This document shows positions 15,281 to 23,833 of a stretch of DNA of 64,000 bases, one piece after another. The notes beneath the pieces were generated by a model. That model was not told the DNA's origin. It did no database searches and saw only the letters and a program-made list of their open reading frames with translations. Position numbers and translations under genes: made by a program. This DNA is from Gemmataceae bacterium. GTDB taxonomy: Bacteria > Planctomycetota > Planctomycetia > Gemmatales > Gemmataceae. Each line of letters begins with the position of its first letter. Position 1 is the first letter of the stretch. Location: assembly GCA_022616435.1 (NCBI GenBank), contig JAKEET010000096.1, forward strand, positions 18,514 to 82,513, written 5' to 3'.

Positions 15281-16069
15281 GTGGCTCAGGCACCCGTGAG
15301 CTTGCCGGTGGTTCGTGGCTTTGGAGAGACCTCGCGGCGCGACGGCTGGCGGATGGCGCCGCTGATCACCGCGACGGTGTTGCTGTCGTTCGTCGGCTAT
15401 GCGACCTGGGCGGCGTTCCAGGGAAATCACTACACGTATGGGCCGTATCTGTCGCCGTTCTATTCACCGGAGCTGTGGGGCGCCTCGGGGCACGCTTGGT
15501 TTGGCGTCTTTCCGCACTGGTGGCCCGGCTGGCTTCCCTATTCGCCGGCGCTGCTGATCCTGCCGTTTCCCGGGCTGTTCCGCCTCACCTGCTACTACTA
15601 CCGCGGCGCCTATTACAAAGCCGTCTGGTCCGACCCGCCCAACTGCGCCGTCGGCGAGTGGCGCAAGAGCTACTGGGGCGAAAACTCGCTGCCGCTCATC
15701 CTGCAAAACATCCACCGCTACTTCTTCTACTTTGCCGTGATCTTCATCGTCATCCTCGCCTGGGACGCGATCAAGTCGTACCGCTTCGCCGACGGCTTCG
15801 GCATCGGCGTCGGCAGCCTCGTGCTCACGATCAACGTCATCCTTCTCGGCGGCTACACGTTCGGCTGCCACTCGCTCCGCCACCTGATCGGCGGCCGGAT
15901 CGATGAGCTGACGAAGTCGCCGCTGCAGCACAAGATGTACGACTGCGTGAGCTGCCTCAACCGCGGCCACATGCCCTGGGCGTGGTGCAGCCTGGTCTGG
16001 GTGGCGTTCAGCGACATCTACGTGCGGCTGTGCTCGATGGGGATCTGGGGCGATTTGCGGATTCTGTAA
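15281..16069 (+). CDS. sdhC: Succinate dehydrogenase membrane anchor, cytochrome b subunit
   Basis: The protein has about five hydrophobic helices (PLITATVLLSFVGYATWAAF, YSPALLILPFPGLFRLTC, YFFYFAVIFIVILAWDAI, GIGVGSLVLTINVILLGG and the last near WAWCSLVWVAFSDI). Histidines in QNIHRYFFYF and GCHSLRHLIGG are candidate haem ligands. This looks like the single-subunit anchor of B-type complex II, as in actinobacterial and planctomycete operons. It carries electrons from SdhB to the quinone in the membrane. It is read from a GTG start at 15281. It is the first sdh gene, but a foreign small-gene pair separates it from sdhA. Confidence 0.75.
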   Translation: MAQAPVSLPVVRGFGETSRRDGWRMAPLITATVLLSFVGYATWAAFQGNHYTYGPYLSPFYSPELWGASGHAWFGVFPHWWPGWLPYSPALLILPFPGLFRLTCYYYRGAYYKAVWSDPPNCAVGEWRKSYWGENSLPLILQNIHRYFFYFAVIFIVILAWDAIKSYRFADGFGIGVGSLVLTINVILLGGYTFGCHSLRHLIGGRIDELTKSPLQHKMYDCVSCLNRGHMPWAWCSLVWVAFSDIYVRLCSMGIWGDLRIL

Positions 16070-16100
16070 CAAGAACCTGCGCCGACACGGGTTAGAATAA

Positions 16101-16474
16101 ATGCAGTATGATCCGCTAGGGGCCGGCGCCAGTGCCGACGACGAATTGGTGCGGAGGGGAAAGAGTTGGGAGTCGGCCAAGCGGCTGGAAGGCTTGGCCG
16201 CGGCGGCGGAAAAGGCAGGATCCCGACAAATGGAGTCGCCTACGGTCATGGCGTTTCCGTGACCAGTCCGATGGCAAATAACCAGTTGGCTCGCGACCCG
16301 AACGACTGCGTCAGGGCGACGCGACGTGTGTTGGAGGCTGCGGGATTCGAGGTAAAGTACACGCCCACGAAGAAGGATGGGGATCATCATACGGTACAGC
16401 TCCCCAAGCCAGTGACCGACGACGACGCAACCGCATTCAACACGGCCTTTGGCAGGACGAGAAAGCGAAGTTGA
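16101..16474 (+). pseudogene. Orphan polymorphic-toxin C-terminal domain, frame-shifted
   Basis: A frame from the ATG at 16101 reads MQYDPLGAGASADDELVRRG, then KSWESAKRLEGLAAAAEKAG. It terminates at 16262 after losing register near 16235. One frame over, the sequence continues naturally as GVAYGHGVSVTSPMANNQLA, RDPNDCVRATRRVLEAAGFE, VKYTPTKKDGDHHTVQLPKPVTD to the stop at 16474. The two parts look like one domain of about 120 residues: a small toxin-like module with a conserved DHHTVxLPKPVT end. A shorter intact gene could start at the ATG at 16270 (68 residues). The indel means the protein may be inactive. It is followed directly by a candidate immunity gene. Confidence 0.5.
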
Positions 16475-16476
16475 TC

Positions 16477-16956
16477 ATGGATCTGGAGGCCAAACTGGCC
16501 GCAACTCCCGTTGACAAATGGACCACCAAGCAAGCGATCGTATTCGATTGGCACGATGGTCCGCGGGAGGGGCTCTGCGCCCTGGGACACCCGGAAGCAG
16601 AATTCCTGTTCGAACTTCTTGATGAGCGTCACAATCCCGACGATTTGGATGACCGGTTGTTCCGATTGCGGCAGGTTCCAGCGGGAACGGTCGCCCGGGC
16701 CCTTAGTGTCCTCAGCGTTCTTGGCGGACCCACGCATTGCGTTTGGGTTCCCGTGTGGAGATTCACTGACCCAGCCCAGCAGCGTGAGGCGGAGAAATTC
16801 CTTGAAGATTTGCAAGTCAAGTCAAGCCCGCTCGATGTAGTGATCGCCAGCCGCGATCTGGAACATTTCCAAGGTTGCTGGCGAACTGAGAATGCCAACG
16901 GTGAAGCAGTGGATTGGTTCGCCCGATTGGGGGTTCCAGCCACCCCGAGTGTTTGA
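16477..16956 (+). CDS. Candidate immunity protein of the first sdh-embedded cassette
   Basis: The gene encodes 159 residues, soluble and acidic, with no signal peptide, and begins 2 bp after the toxin-like frame ends. A TTG at 16471 overlapping that stop is also possible. The sequence shows a helical N-terminus (LEAKLAATPVDKWTTKQAIV), an acidic middle (DERHNPDDLDDRLFRLRQ) and a C-terminal strand/helix region. I do not recognise a family. Immunity function is inferred from tight coupling to the toxin-like module and from the same arrangement in the next inter-sdh gap. Confidence 0.45.
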   Translation: MDLEAKLAATPVDKWTTKQAIVFDWHDGPREGLCALGHPEAEFLFELLDERHNPDDLDDRLFRLRQVPAGTVARALSVLSVLGGPTHCVWVPVWRFTDPAQQREAEKFLEDLQVKSSPLDVVIASRDLEHFQGCWRTENANGEAVDWFARLGVPATPSV

Positions 16957-17001
16957 TCGTCTCGATCCTGCAAACTTGCTTTCGGACTCCTGATTACCAT
17001 C

Positions 17002-18816
17002 ATGGCCGACTATCAAACCCACGAACACGACGTCCTCGTCATCGGCGCCGGCGGCGCCGGTTTGCGCGCCGCCATCGAAGCCTCCGCCGGCGGCGTCTCG
17101 GTCGGCCTCGTTTGCAAATCGCTGCTCGGCAAGGCCCACACCGTCATGGCCGAAGGCGGCATCGCCGCGGCGCTTGCCAACGTCGATGAGCGCGACAACT
17201 GGAAAGTCCACTTCTCCGACACCATGCGCGGCGGCCAGTACGTCAACAACTGGCGCATGGCCCAGCTCCACGCCCAGGAAGCGCCGGCCCGCGTCCGCGA
17301 GCTGGAAGCCTGGGGAGCGGTGTTCGACCGCACCCCCGACGGCCGCATCCTGCAGCGCAACTTCGGCGGCCACAAGTACCCGCGGCTCGCCCACGTCGGC
17401 GACCGCACCGGCCTGGAACTGATCCGCACGCTCCAGGACCACGGCATCCACATGGGCATGGAAGTCTACATGGAATGCACAGTCGTCCGCCTGCTCAAGG
17501 ACGGCGACCGCATCGCCGGCGCCCTGGCGTACTACCGCGACCGCGGCCGCTTCGTCGTCTTCAAGGCCAAGGCGATCGTGCTGGCGACGGGCGGCATCGG
17601 CAAGGCGTACAAGATCACCAGCAATAGCTGGGAATACACCGGCGACGGCCACACGCTGGCCTACGACGCGGGCGCCGAGCTGCAAGACATGGAGTTCGTG
17701 CAGTTTCATCCGACCGGCATGATCTGGCCGCCCAGCGTCATGGGCATCCTCGTCACCGAAGGCGTTCGCGGCGAGGGGGGCATCCTGCTCAACAGCAAGG
17801 GCGAGCAGTTCATGTACAAGGACATTCCCGACTTGTACAAGAACCAGACCGCCAAGGACCCGGAGGAAGGCTGGCGCTATTGCACCGGCGACCGCAACGC
17901 CCAGCGGCCGGCGGAACTCTTGACGCGCGACCACGTGGCCCGCTGCATTCGCCGCGAGGTGAAGGAAGGCCGCGGCAGCCCGCACGGCGGCGTCTTTCTC
18001 GACATCTCGTGGATCAAGGCCAAGATTCCCAACGCCCCGGAGCACATCAAGCGCAAGCTGCCGAGCATGTATCACCAGTTCAAGGAGCTGGGCGACATCG
18101 ACATCACCAAGGAGGCGATGGAGGTCGGCCCGACCACGCACTACATCATGGGCGGCGTCAAGGTCGATGCCGAATCGCAGATGTCGCGCGTGCCGGGGTT
18201 GTTTGCCGCCGGGGAATGCGCCGTCGGCATCAACGGCGCCAACCGCCTGGGGGGCAACTCGCTGTCCGACATCATCGTCTTCGGCAAGCGCGCCGGCGAA
18301 TACGCCGCCAAGTACGCGAAAGAGCAGTCGGCGCCGGCGTTGCACAACGACCAGGTGGAGGCGGCGGCGCGCTGGGCCCTGGAGCCGTTCGATCGCCAGG
18401 GAGGCACGGAAGGCCCGTACAACGTGCAGCACGACCTGCAAGACATGATGCAAGACCTGGTCGGCATCGTGCGCCGCGAGGACGAGATGCAAAAGGCGCT
18501 CGAGGGCCTGGGCAAACTTCGCGAGCGAGCCAAGCGTGCGATGGTCAAAGGCAATCGCGAGTACAACCCCGGCTGGCACACGGCCCTCGACCTGCACAAC
18601 CTGCTCGTCGTTTCGGAAGCGATCACGCGCTCGGCGATCATCCGCAAGGAAAGCCGCGGCGGCCATTTCCGCGACGATTTCCCAGCGAAGGTCGAGAAGT
18701 TCGGCAAGGTGAACCTGGCGGTCAGCAAGAGCGCCGACGGCCAGATGGACGTGAAGGAAGTGGCGATTCCGGAGATGCCGGACGAGTTGAAGCAGATCAT
18801 CAAGGAGATGGGGTAA
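17002..18816 (+). CDS. sdhA: Succinate dehydrogenase/fumarate reductase flavoprotein subunit
   Basis: The 604-residue protein has the FAD-binding motif VLVIGAGGAGLRAAIEA. H46 in KAHTVMAEGGI is the residue that carries covalent FAD in this family. It also has the substrate-site sequence DMEFVQFHPTGM, the catalytic HxxxR-type region around LDISWIK...PTTHYIMGG, and the C-terminal RRESRGGHFRDDFP-like block (KESRGGHFRDDFPAKVEKFG). It oxidises succinate to fumarate in the TCA cycle, on the cytoplasmic side of the membrane. It belongs to the same set as sdhC and sdhB although small foreign-looking pairs lie on both sides. Confidence 0.95.
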   Translation: MADYQTHEHDVLVIGAGGAGLRAAIEASAGGVSVGLVCKSLLGKAHTVMAEGGIAAALANVDERDNWKVHFSDTMRGGQYVNNWRMAQLHAQEAPARVRELEAWGAVFDRTPDGRILQRNFGGHKYPRLAHVGDRTGLELIRTLQDHGIHMGMEVYMECTVVRLLKDGDRIAGALAYYRDRGRFVVFKAKAIVLATGGIGKAYKITSNSWEYTGDGHTLAYDAGAELQDMEFVQFHPTGMIWPPSVMGILVTEGVRGEGGILLNSKGEQFMYKDIPDLYKNQTAKDPEEGWRYCTGDRNAQRPAELLTRDHVARCIRREVKEGRGSPHGGVFLDISWIKAKIPNAPEHIKRKLPSMYHQFKELGDIDITKEAMEVGPTTHYIMGGVKVDAESQMSRVPGLFAAGECAVGINGANRLGGNSLSDIIVFGKRAGEYAAKYAKEQSAPALHNDQVEAAARWALEPFDRQGGTEGPYNVQHDLQDMMQDLVGIVRREDEMQKALEGLGKLRERAKRAMVKGNREYNPGWHTALDLHNLLVVSEAITRSAIIRKESRGGHFRDDFPAKVEKFGKVNLAVSKSADGQMDVKEVAIPEMPDELKQIIKEMG

Positions 18817-18879
18817 GACAGCCCCAACGCGTTATCATGAAGAAGGGAACCGACGCTGCCATCGATCGACGACATCCTG

Positions 18880-19173
18880 ATGCCGGGAGGCGAGCCCATT
18901 GGTGTCAAGGGGACCGGGCCTCGGGCTACTGCTAAACTCCGCGAGGTTTCAGGAGGGAAGGCTGAAGCTGAACGGCTCTTTCAGGAATTGGCCGAGGGTG
19001 GCAGCGATGTTACTCCACCGGGCTATGACGGCACAATGATTGAGCTTCCCAGCGGTCGAGGGAGAATCGGTTATCGGCCGACGTCGAAGAGCGGTCCACC
19101 GACGATTGATGTTTTCGCTCTGGACTCGAATGGCAAGCGCATCCCGGTCAGAAAGATCAAGTTTGTCGATTGA
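18880..19173 (+). CDS. Orphan polymorphic-toxin C-terminal domain of the second sdh-embedded cassette
   Basis: The 97-residue protein begins MPGGEPIGVKGTGPRATAKL, then has AEAERLFQELAEGGSDVTPP, GYDGTMIELPSGRGRIGYRP and SKSGPPTIDVF, ending VRKIKFVD. This pattern (AExLFxxLxxGG...PGYxG...GRIGYRPxSKSGPPTIDV...KIKF) resembles the C-terminal toxin modules of polymorphic toxins. The frame is open upstream to a TGA at about 18837 without an ATG, so it looks like a domain cut from a larger protein. There is no signal or trafficking domain. The adjacent gene is a candidate immunity gene. The toxin activity is not known. Confidence 0.5.
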   Translation: MPGGEPIGVKGTGPRATAKLREVSGGKAEAERLFQELAEGGSDVTPPGYDGTMIELPSGRGRIGYRPTSKSGPPTIDVFALDSNGKRIPVRKIKFVD

Positions 19174-19184
19174 ACGGTGCACTT

Positions 19185-19505
19185 ATGACTCAAGCCGATG
19201 TCTTGGAACAGTTAGTAGAGGAGTGCCGCGACGACCACGTCGGCCTTTGGGAACTCATTCATGCCGTCGAACTCGAGCTAGGCGCTTCAGGTCCGGAAGA
19301 GACACGCCGCCTGACGCTTGAACTCGCCCGCCGTTTGCTGAACCAGCCGGGAATGTTGGTCGGCTTTCCCGCGCCCGACGGCAGGAACTTCATTCCGTGG
19401 AAACTGACAGCGGACGAAGCCTTCAATCGAATCGAGCGGGAGTGGAAGGCACTTGGAAAAGAGCCAAGTATCGGCGACATAGCCTGGTTCACGACGGCTG
19501 ATTGA
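19185..19505 (+). CDS. Candidate immunity protein of the second sdh-embedded cassette
   Basis: From the ATG at 19185 a 106-residue acidic, mostly helical protein is read (MTQADVLEQLVEECRDDHVG, then LWELIHAVELELG and EETRRLTLELARRLL), ending DIAWFTTAD. A TTG at 19170 overlapping the toxin stop is a second option. The family is not recognised. Its position 12-bp after a toxin-like domain, with the same orientation and small acidic character, fits an immunity protein; this is inference. sdhB starts 41 bp downstream. Confidence 0.45.
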   Translation: MTQADVLEQLVEECRDDHVGLWELIHAVELELGASGPEETRRLTLELARRLLNQPGMLVGFPAPDGRNFIPWKLTADEAFNRIEREWKALGKEPSIGDIAWFTTAD

Positions 19506-19546
19506 ATCGGGATGAGCTTGGTTTTCGCTCATGTGTTGGAGCTGGA

Positions 19547-20317
19547 ATGTCCACGACAGTATCGAGTCAAACAGTTACCCTCCGCATCTGGCGCACCGAC
19601 GGCCAGGGGGGCGGCAAGTTCGAGAACTACACGACGCCCGTGACCGAGGGCATGGTCGTTCTCGACGCCGTCCACGCCGTCCAGGCCAAGGACGCCAACG
19701 ATCTGGCGGTGCGCTGGAACTGCAAGGCCGGCAAATGCGGCTCGTGCTCGGCGGAGATCAACGGCGCGCCCGGGCTCATGTGCATGAAGCAGCTCGCGCA
19801 CATGCCGCTCGATCAGCCGATCACCCTCGAGCCGATGCGGGCCTTTCCGACGATCAAGGACCTGGTGACCGATGTCTCGTGGAACTACCGCGTCAAGAAG
19901 GAGATCAAGCCCTTCAAGCCGCGGCCGGCGGACGCTCCCGACGGCACCTGGCGGATGGGCCAGGCCGACGTCGACCGCGTGCAGGAATTTCGCAAGTGCA
20001 TCGAGTGCTTCCTGTGCCAGGACGTGTGCCACGTGCTCCGCGACCATCAACTGCACGAGCGTTTCATCGGTCCGCGCTTCCTCGTGCACATCGCCGCCCT
20101 GGAGATGCACCCGCTCGACACCGAGGACCGGCTGAAAGAGCTGAAGGACGCGCAAGGAATCGGCCTCTGCAACATCACCAAGTGCTGCACCAAGGTTTGC
20201 CCGGAGCACATCACCATCACCGACAACGCGATCATCCCGCTCAAGGAACGCGTGGTCGATGAATACTACGATCCGTTGACGCGCTTGTGGCGGCTGGTGT
20301 TTCCGAAGAAGAAATGA
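19547..20317 (+). CDS. sdhB: Succinate dehydrogenase/fumarate reductase iron-sulfur subunit
   Basis: The protein carries a plant-type [2Fe-2S] motif (WNCKAGKCGSCS with a later C in GLMCMKQL). It is followed by two cluster motifs, CIECFLCQDVCH and CNITKCCTKVCP, giving the 4Fe-4S and 3Fe-4S sites of SdhB. It passes electrons from the flavin of SdhA to the quinone site of SdhC. The ATG at 19547 starts the ferredoxin-like domain (MSTTVSSQTVTLRIWRTDGQ); an upstream TTG at 19502 would run back to the preceding gene's stop. The length of 256 residues is normal. Confidence 0.94.
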   Translation: MSTTVSSQTVTLRIWRTDGQGGGKFENYTTPVTEGMVVLDAVHAVQAKDANDLAVRWNCKAGKCGSCSAEINGAPGLMCMKQLAHMPLDQPITLEPMRAFPTIKDLVTDVSWNYRVKKEIKPFKPRPADAPDGTWRMGQADVDRVQEFRKCIECFLCQDVCHVLRDHQLHERFIGPRFLVHIAALEMHPLDTEDRLKELKDAQGIGLCNITKCCTKVCPEHITITDNAIIPLKERVVDEYYDPLTRLWRLVFPKKK

Positions 20318-20341
20318 CTCACGTTCATTTCTTGGCTTTTT
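20309..20341 (+). terminator. Probable rho-independent terminator after sdhB
   Basis: AAGAAATGA, overlapping the sdhB stop codon, pairs with TCATTTCTT after a 7-nt loop, and GGCTTTTTG follows. The stem is AT-rich and the T-run is short, so the termination strength is uncertain. Confidence 0.4.
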
Positions 20342-20630
20342 GCCGTTGACAGCGGCGGCACTGCGTCCTAGGATTGCTCTGTCTACTCATGAAGGTAGAT
20401 TGTCTGAGCTATGGCAGCTCTTTGTGCCTGGGCACGAGGAGCTTTTTTTGTGCGCCAGGCTTGCCTCACGTCGGGCCATCGATTTTCGCCGAAGCCAAGT
20501 CTTGTCGGGGCTACGTCTGCCTCAACTGAGTCCGGGGCCGGATAGAAGAAGCAACCCAAGTCGCTGCCGAATGCAACCACGTGTTCCGGCGCCCGCATGG
20601 CGCCTGGGGCAGACCATCGCGGAGATTGCC
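20342..20630. other. Non-coding gap upstream of the response regulator
   Basis: About 290 bp with no convincing gene. A reading frame that joins the response regulator in frame extends through here, but its composition (many Arg/Ser, no domain) is that of untranslated sequence. A short palindrome TGCCTGGGCA occurs near 20429. No clear promoter is seen. Confidence 0.4.
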
Positions 20631-21128
20631 ATGCTCGACATCCAAGCCGCGCCCACCGTCACGAACATTCCCCCGGCCGAGGCGCTGCCAGAACCGCGGC
20701 GGCAACCGACGCCAGCCTACACCGCGGCCCCGGCCGTCCTGGTCGTCGACGACCATCCGTATGTCCGCGACACGCTGCGCCGCGGCCTCGAGCGCCAGGG
20801 GTTTTACGTCTGGCTCGCCGCCAGCGGCTGGGAAGCCGTCGACATCTATCAGCACCGCTGGGATGAATTCGCCGCCGTCCTGCTCGACGTCCGCATGCCC
20901 GGCCTCGACGGCCCGCAGACGCTCCGCTGCCTCAGCCACATCAATCCCAGCGTCCAAGCCTGCTTCATGACCGGCGACAGCGGGACGTATACCGAAGCTC
21001 AACTGTTGAAGGAAGGCGCGGCCCGCGTCATCGCGAAGCCGTTTCACCTGGACGACATCGTGACCGTGGTGCGGCAGCTTGCCGACAACACGCTCGCGCT
21101 GCCTCGTCCGGCCCTGTCTCGTCCATAA
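20631..21128 (+). CDS. Single-domain response regulator
   Basis: The 165-residue protein has a 30-residue proline-rich leader and then a receiver domain with all key residues: D40/D41 in VLVVDDHPYV, the phospho-acceptor D86 in VLLDVRMPGLDG, T114 in FMTGD and K136 in VIAKPF. No output domain follows, so it probably works through protein contacts or as a phosphate sink. No histidine kinase is nearby. The ATG at 20631 follows a GGAGA ribosome-binding site. csrA lies 39 bp downstream on the same strand and may be co-transcribed. Confidence 0.85.
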   Translation: MLDIQAAPTVTNIPPAEALPEPRRQPTPAYTAAPAVLVVDDHPYVRDTLRRGLERQGFYVWLAASGWEAVDIYQHRWDEFAAVLLDVRMPGLDGPQTLRCLSHINPSVQACFMTGDSGTYTEAQLLKEGAARVIAKPFHLDDIVTVVRQLADNTLALPRPALSRP

Positions 21129-21167
21129 CTATGGTCGGCCGTAACTTGCCAGCCAGGGAGGATGATC

Positions 21168-21383
21168 ATGTTGGTGCTATCACGACGTATCGGCGAACAG
21201 ATCGTCATCGACGGGAACATCACGGTGACGGTGGTTGAAATCAAGGGCTCCCAGGTCCGCCTGGGAGTGAGCGCCCCCAAGACCGTGCGCGTGGACCGCC
21301 GCGAGGTGCACGTCCGCCGCCAAGAGGAGCTCGCAGGGATGCTGCACGAGGAGCTGGCCGGCACGGCGGCTTGGCCATCGTGA
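21168..21383 (+). CDS. csrA: Carbon storage regulator CsrA
   Basis: The 71-residue protein reads MLVLSRRIGEQIVIDGNITV, then VRLGVSAPKTVRVDRREVHV, the diagnostic CsrA sequence including the L4/R6-type RNA-binding residues and the RREV strand. CsrA binds GGA motifs in mRNA leaders and controls translation. The start is decided by the ribosome-binding site: GGGAGG at 21156-21161 lies six bases before the ATG at 21168, while an ATG at 21162 directly abuts it. In planctomycetes csrA is often near motility genes, but none are seen here. Confidence 0.95.
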   Translation: MLVLSRRIGEQIVIDGNITVTVVEIKGSQVRLGVSAPKTVRVDRREVHVRRQEELAGMLHEELAGTAAWPS

Positions 21384-21504
21384 GCGACGATGCCCGAAGC
21401 GACAACGTGGACGATTACGTGGAACCGGCACGGAGGTGGACAAGGCGATTACCCGCTTCGGAGCCAACCCGCGCGCCTTGTCCATCTCCTTTCGAGATCT
21501 CTTT

Positions 21505-22755
21505 TCAAAATCGTCCCAGCGCATACCGGCTGGCATCCACGTGCGGCGTCGTGCCGCAGAGCAATTCGGCCACCAGCTTCCCCGTCGCCGGCGCCATCGA
21601 CACGCCCAGCATGTTGTGCCCGGCGGCGATCCAGACGTTCTCCATGCTCGGGCTGCGGTCGATGATGGGCACGCTGTCGGGCGTCATCGGCCGCCAGCCG
21701 CACCATTCTTCTGCCACCGGCTCGGCGCTCGGTTCCTGAAGATAGTGGCGCGCGCCTTCGGTCAGGAGCGCCAGGCGGCGGCGGTTGAGCGTCACATCGT
21801 AACCGGCGAATTCCATGGTCGAACCGAGCCGGTAAGCAGTCCGGTGCGGCGTGACCGCCACGCGGTGCTCTTCGAACAACAGCGGCAGCACGGGGCAAAC
21901 GGCCGGCCGCCGCATGGTGATCGAGTAGCCCTTGCCGGGCTGAATGGGGATCCGGCAGCCCAGCGCGTGATTGAGCCACGGCGTCAGGGCGCCCGCGGCG
22001 ACGACAAACGCGTCGGCGGCGACCTCCTCGCCCGGGATCACCGCCCGCAGCGCCCGGCGGCGCTGGCGGACGAACGCCTTCACCTCGACGTTCTCGCGAA
22101 CAGCAACGCCGAGCCCTTGCAAGACGCGGCGCCACGACGCCATCATTTGGTCGGGCCGCAGCTGGGCGTCGGCCGGATAATGCCAGCCGCCGGCCAACCC
22201 GGGCTTGAGCGCCGGCTCCAGCGTCCGGACCGCCGCGCCGTCGTAACGCGTCGCCGGCAGGTTGAACTGGTCGCTCAGCAATCGATCGGTGTGGGCGAAG
22301 TGTTCCATGCCCGCGGCGGTCTGCAGGACGAACAACAGGCCGCGCGCGTCCCATTCGCAGTCGAACGGCTCGGATGCCATCAGCTGGTCGTAGAGCGCTC
22401 GGGAGGAATGCAAGAGCGCCTTGATCGCCTGGCCCGCGCTGAGCATGTCGCGCACGTTGCAGCGGCGGGCGAAGCGGATCAGCCAGCCCCACAGCGCCAG
22501 ATCGAGGCGCGGTTTGATCGTGAACGCGGAATCTCTGTTGAGAAGCGCGGTGAGCGCTTGCCGCACGGCGCCCGGGCCCGCCAGGGGCAAGACATGGCTC
22601 GGCGTGATCAGGCCGCAGTTGCCGTGCGAGCAGCCCTTGCCGAAGCCGCCGCGCTCCAGGATCGTCACCGACCAGCCGGCCTTCGCCAGGTAATAGGCGC
22701 AACTGGCGCCGATCACCCCGCCGCCGACGATGATGACGCTGTTACTTGATTCCAT
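21505..22755 (-). CDS. FAD-dependent amino-acid oxidoreductase, probable cis-4-hydroxy-D-proline oxidase/dehydrogenase
   Basis: The N-terminal Rossmann motif [21 protein letters not shown] and the C-terminal [22 protein letters not shown] are those of the DAO/DadA family. The 416-residue length and the motif [16 protein letters not shown] are typical of DadA-like dehydrogenases. It overlaps by 14 bp the gene for a 4-hydroxyproline epimerase, which suggests it oxidises cis-4-hydroxy-D-proline to 1-pyrroline-4-hydroxy-2-carboxylate. The substrate is inferred from context, and a plain D-amino-acid dehydrogenase is the alternative. Its 3' end converges on csrA. Confidence 0.8.
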   Translation of the reverse strand: MESSNSVIIVGGGVIGASCAYYLAKAGWSVTILERGGFGKGCSHGNCGLITPSHVLPLAGPGAVRQALTALLNRDSAFTIKPRLDLALWGWLIRFARRCNVRDMLSAGQAIKALLHSSRALYDQLMASEPFDCEWDARGLLFVLQTAAGMEHFAHTDRLLSDQFNLPATRYDGAAVRTLEPALKPGLAGGWHYPADAQLRPDQMMASWRRVLQGLGVAVRENVEVKAFVRQRRRALRAVIPGEEVAADAFVVAAGALTPWLNHALGCRIPIQPGKGYSITMRRPAVCPVLPLLFEEHRVAVTPHRTAYRLGSTMEFAGYDVTLNRRRLALLTEGARHYLQEPSAEPVAEEWCGWRPMTPDSVPIIDRSPSMENVWIAAGHNMLGVSMAPATGKLVAELLCGTTPHVDASRYALGRF

Positions 22756-23677
22756 GACGAAACGGGTCCGCGGGATCGAACAACAACGTGGTTTCGCCGG
22801 TCACGTACGCCGAGCCGGTGATGCTGGGGACCAGCCGGTCGCCCACCGTGCGGATCGATCCCTCGAAGACGCTGCCGACGATGCTCTCTTGCCGCCACAC
22901 GTCGCCCTCGCGAATCTTGCCGTCGGCCAGCAGGCACGCCAGCTTGGCGCTGGTCCCGGTGCCGCACGGCGAGCGATCGTAGGCCTTGCCCGGACAGAGG
23001 ACGAAGTTGCGGCTGTGATTGGCCGGGTCGCGCGGCGGGCCGAACAATTCGACGTGGTCGATCTCCTGGCCGCCCGCGCCGGCGACGTTCGCGCGGACCA
23101 ATGCTTGCCGGATGCGCCAGGTGAAATCCGTGAGTCGCTCGACATTCGCCAGCGTCAACTCCTGGCCATGATCGTTGACGAGAAAGAACCAGTTGCCGCC
23201 CCAGGCGACGTCGCCGGCGACCGGGCCATGACCCTCGACGTCAACGGTGACACCCGCGGCGTGGCGATAGCTGGGCACATTCTCGATCGTCACCAGATTC
23301 CCGCCGCGGTACTGGAAGCCGACAACGCCGACCGGCGTTTCCAGGCGATGCCTACCCGGCTGGATGCGGCCCAGATGCGCGAGCGTGACGGCCACGCCGA
23401 TCGTGCCGTGGCCGCACATGTTGAGGACTCCGACGTTATTGAAGAACACGACGCCGGCGACGCAGGCCGGGTCGCTGGGCGGGCACAAGAGGGCGCCGAC
23501 GAGGACATCGGAACCGCGCGGCTCGTTGACGACGGCCGCCCGGAAGTCGTCGTGGCGCTGGCGAAGCCGGTCGCGGCACTCGGCCATGGTTCCGGCGCCG
23601 AGCTCGGGTCCGCCGGCGATGACGACGCGCGTCGGCTCGCCGCCGGTGTGGGAATCGATGACCTGGATACGGTGCAT
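22742..23677 (-). CDS. 4-hydroxyproline 2-epimerase (proline racemase family)
   Basis: The protein starts [20 protein letters not shown] and carries both catalytic cysteine motifs of the proline racemase family: NMCGHGTIG (about residue 88) and [12 protein letters not shown] (about residue 236). With cysteine in both places it can racemise or epimerise the C2 of proline derivatives, whereas dehydratase relatives have lost one. The 311-residue length and the SHTGGEPTR opening are those of 4-hydroxyproline epimerases. It acts in the cytoplasm as the first step of trans-4-hydroxy-L-proline use. It is followed by the FAD oxidase with a 14-bp overlap. Confidence 0.88.
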   Translation of the reverse strand: MHRIQVIDSHTGGEPTRVVIAGGPELGAGTMAECRDRLRQRHDDFRAAVVNEPRGSDVLVGALLCPPSDPACVAGVVFFNNVGVLNMCGHGTIGVAVTLAHLGRIQPGRHRLETPVGVVGFQYRGGNLVTIENVPSYRHAAGVTVDVEGHGPVAGDVAWGGNWFFLVNDHGQELTLANVERLTDFTWRIRQALVRANVAGAGGQEIDHVELFGPPRDPANHSRNFVLCPGKAYDRSPCGTGTSAKLACLLADGKIREGDVWRQESIVGSVFEGSIRTVGDRLVPSITGSAYVTGETTLLFDPADPFRHGIK

Positions 23678-23711
23678 AGCGCACTTTTAGGTAGAACAAC
23701 CTACCCTTTTA

Positions 23712-23829
23712 AATTCGTTGCGCCGCGTGCATTTCGGCGCGCAACGAATTAACATTATGACATCAAAGGGGTTGTGATGAATTCTCATAATATTCGTTGC
23801 GCCTCGTGTGTCGTCATCGCGCAACGAAT
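23712..23829. repeat. Two tandem copies of an inverted repeat (ATTCGTTGCGC) upstream of the epimerase gene
   Basis: AATTCGTTGCGC at 23712-23723 pairs with its exact inverse at 23739-23750. ATTCGTTGCGC at 23792-23802 pairs with its exact inverse at 23819-23829. Loops are 15 and 16 nt, and the intervening sequence is AT-rich, unlike the surroundings. The block fills the gap between the DapA-like gene stop and the epimerase start, so it may be a pair of operator sites, a transcript-processing hairpin pair, or a repeated element. Confidence 0.65.
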
Positions 23830-23833
23830 GTGA

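Noticed and set aside
16822..18666. 614-codon minus-strand frame opposite sdhA
   Set aside because: sdhA is unambiguous. The opposite frame is a GC-driven shadow.
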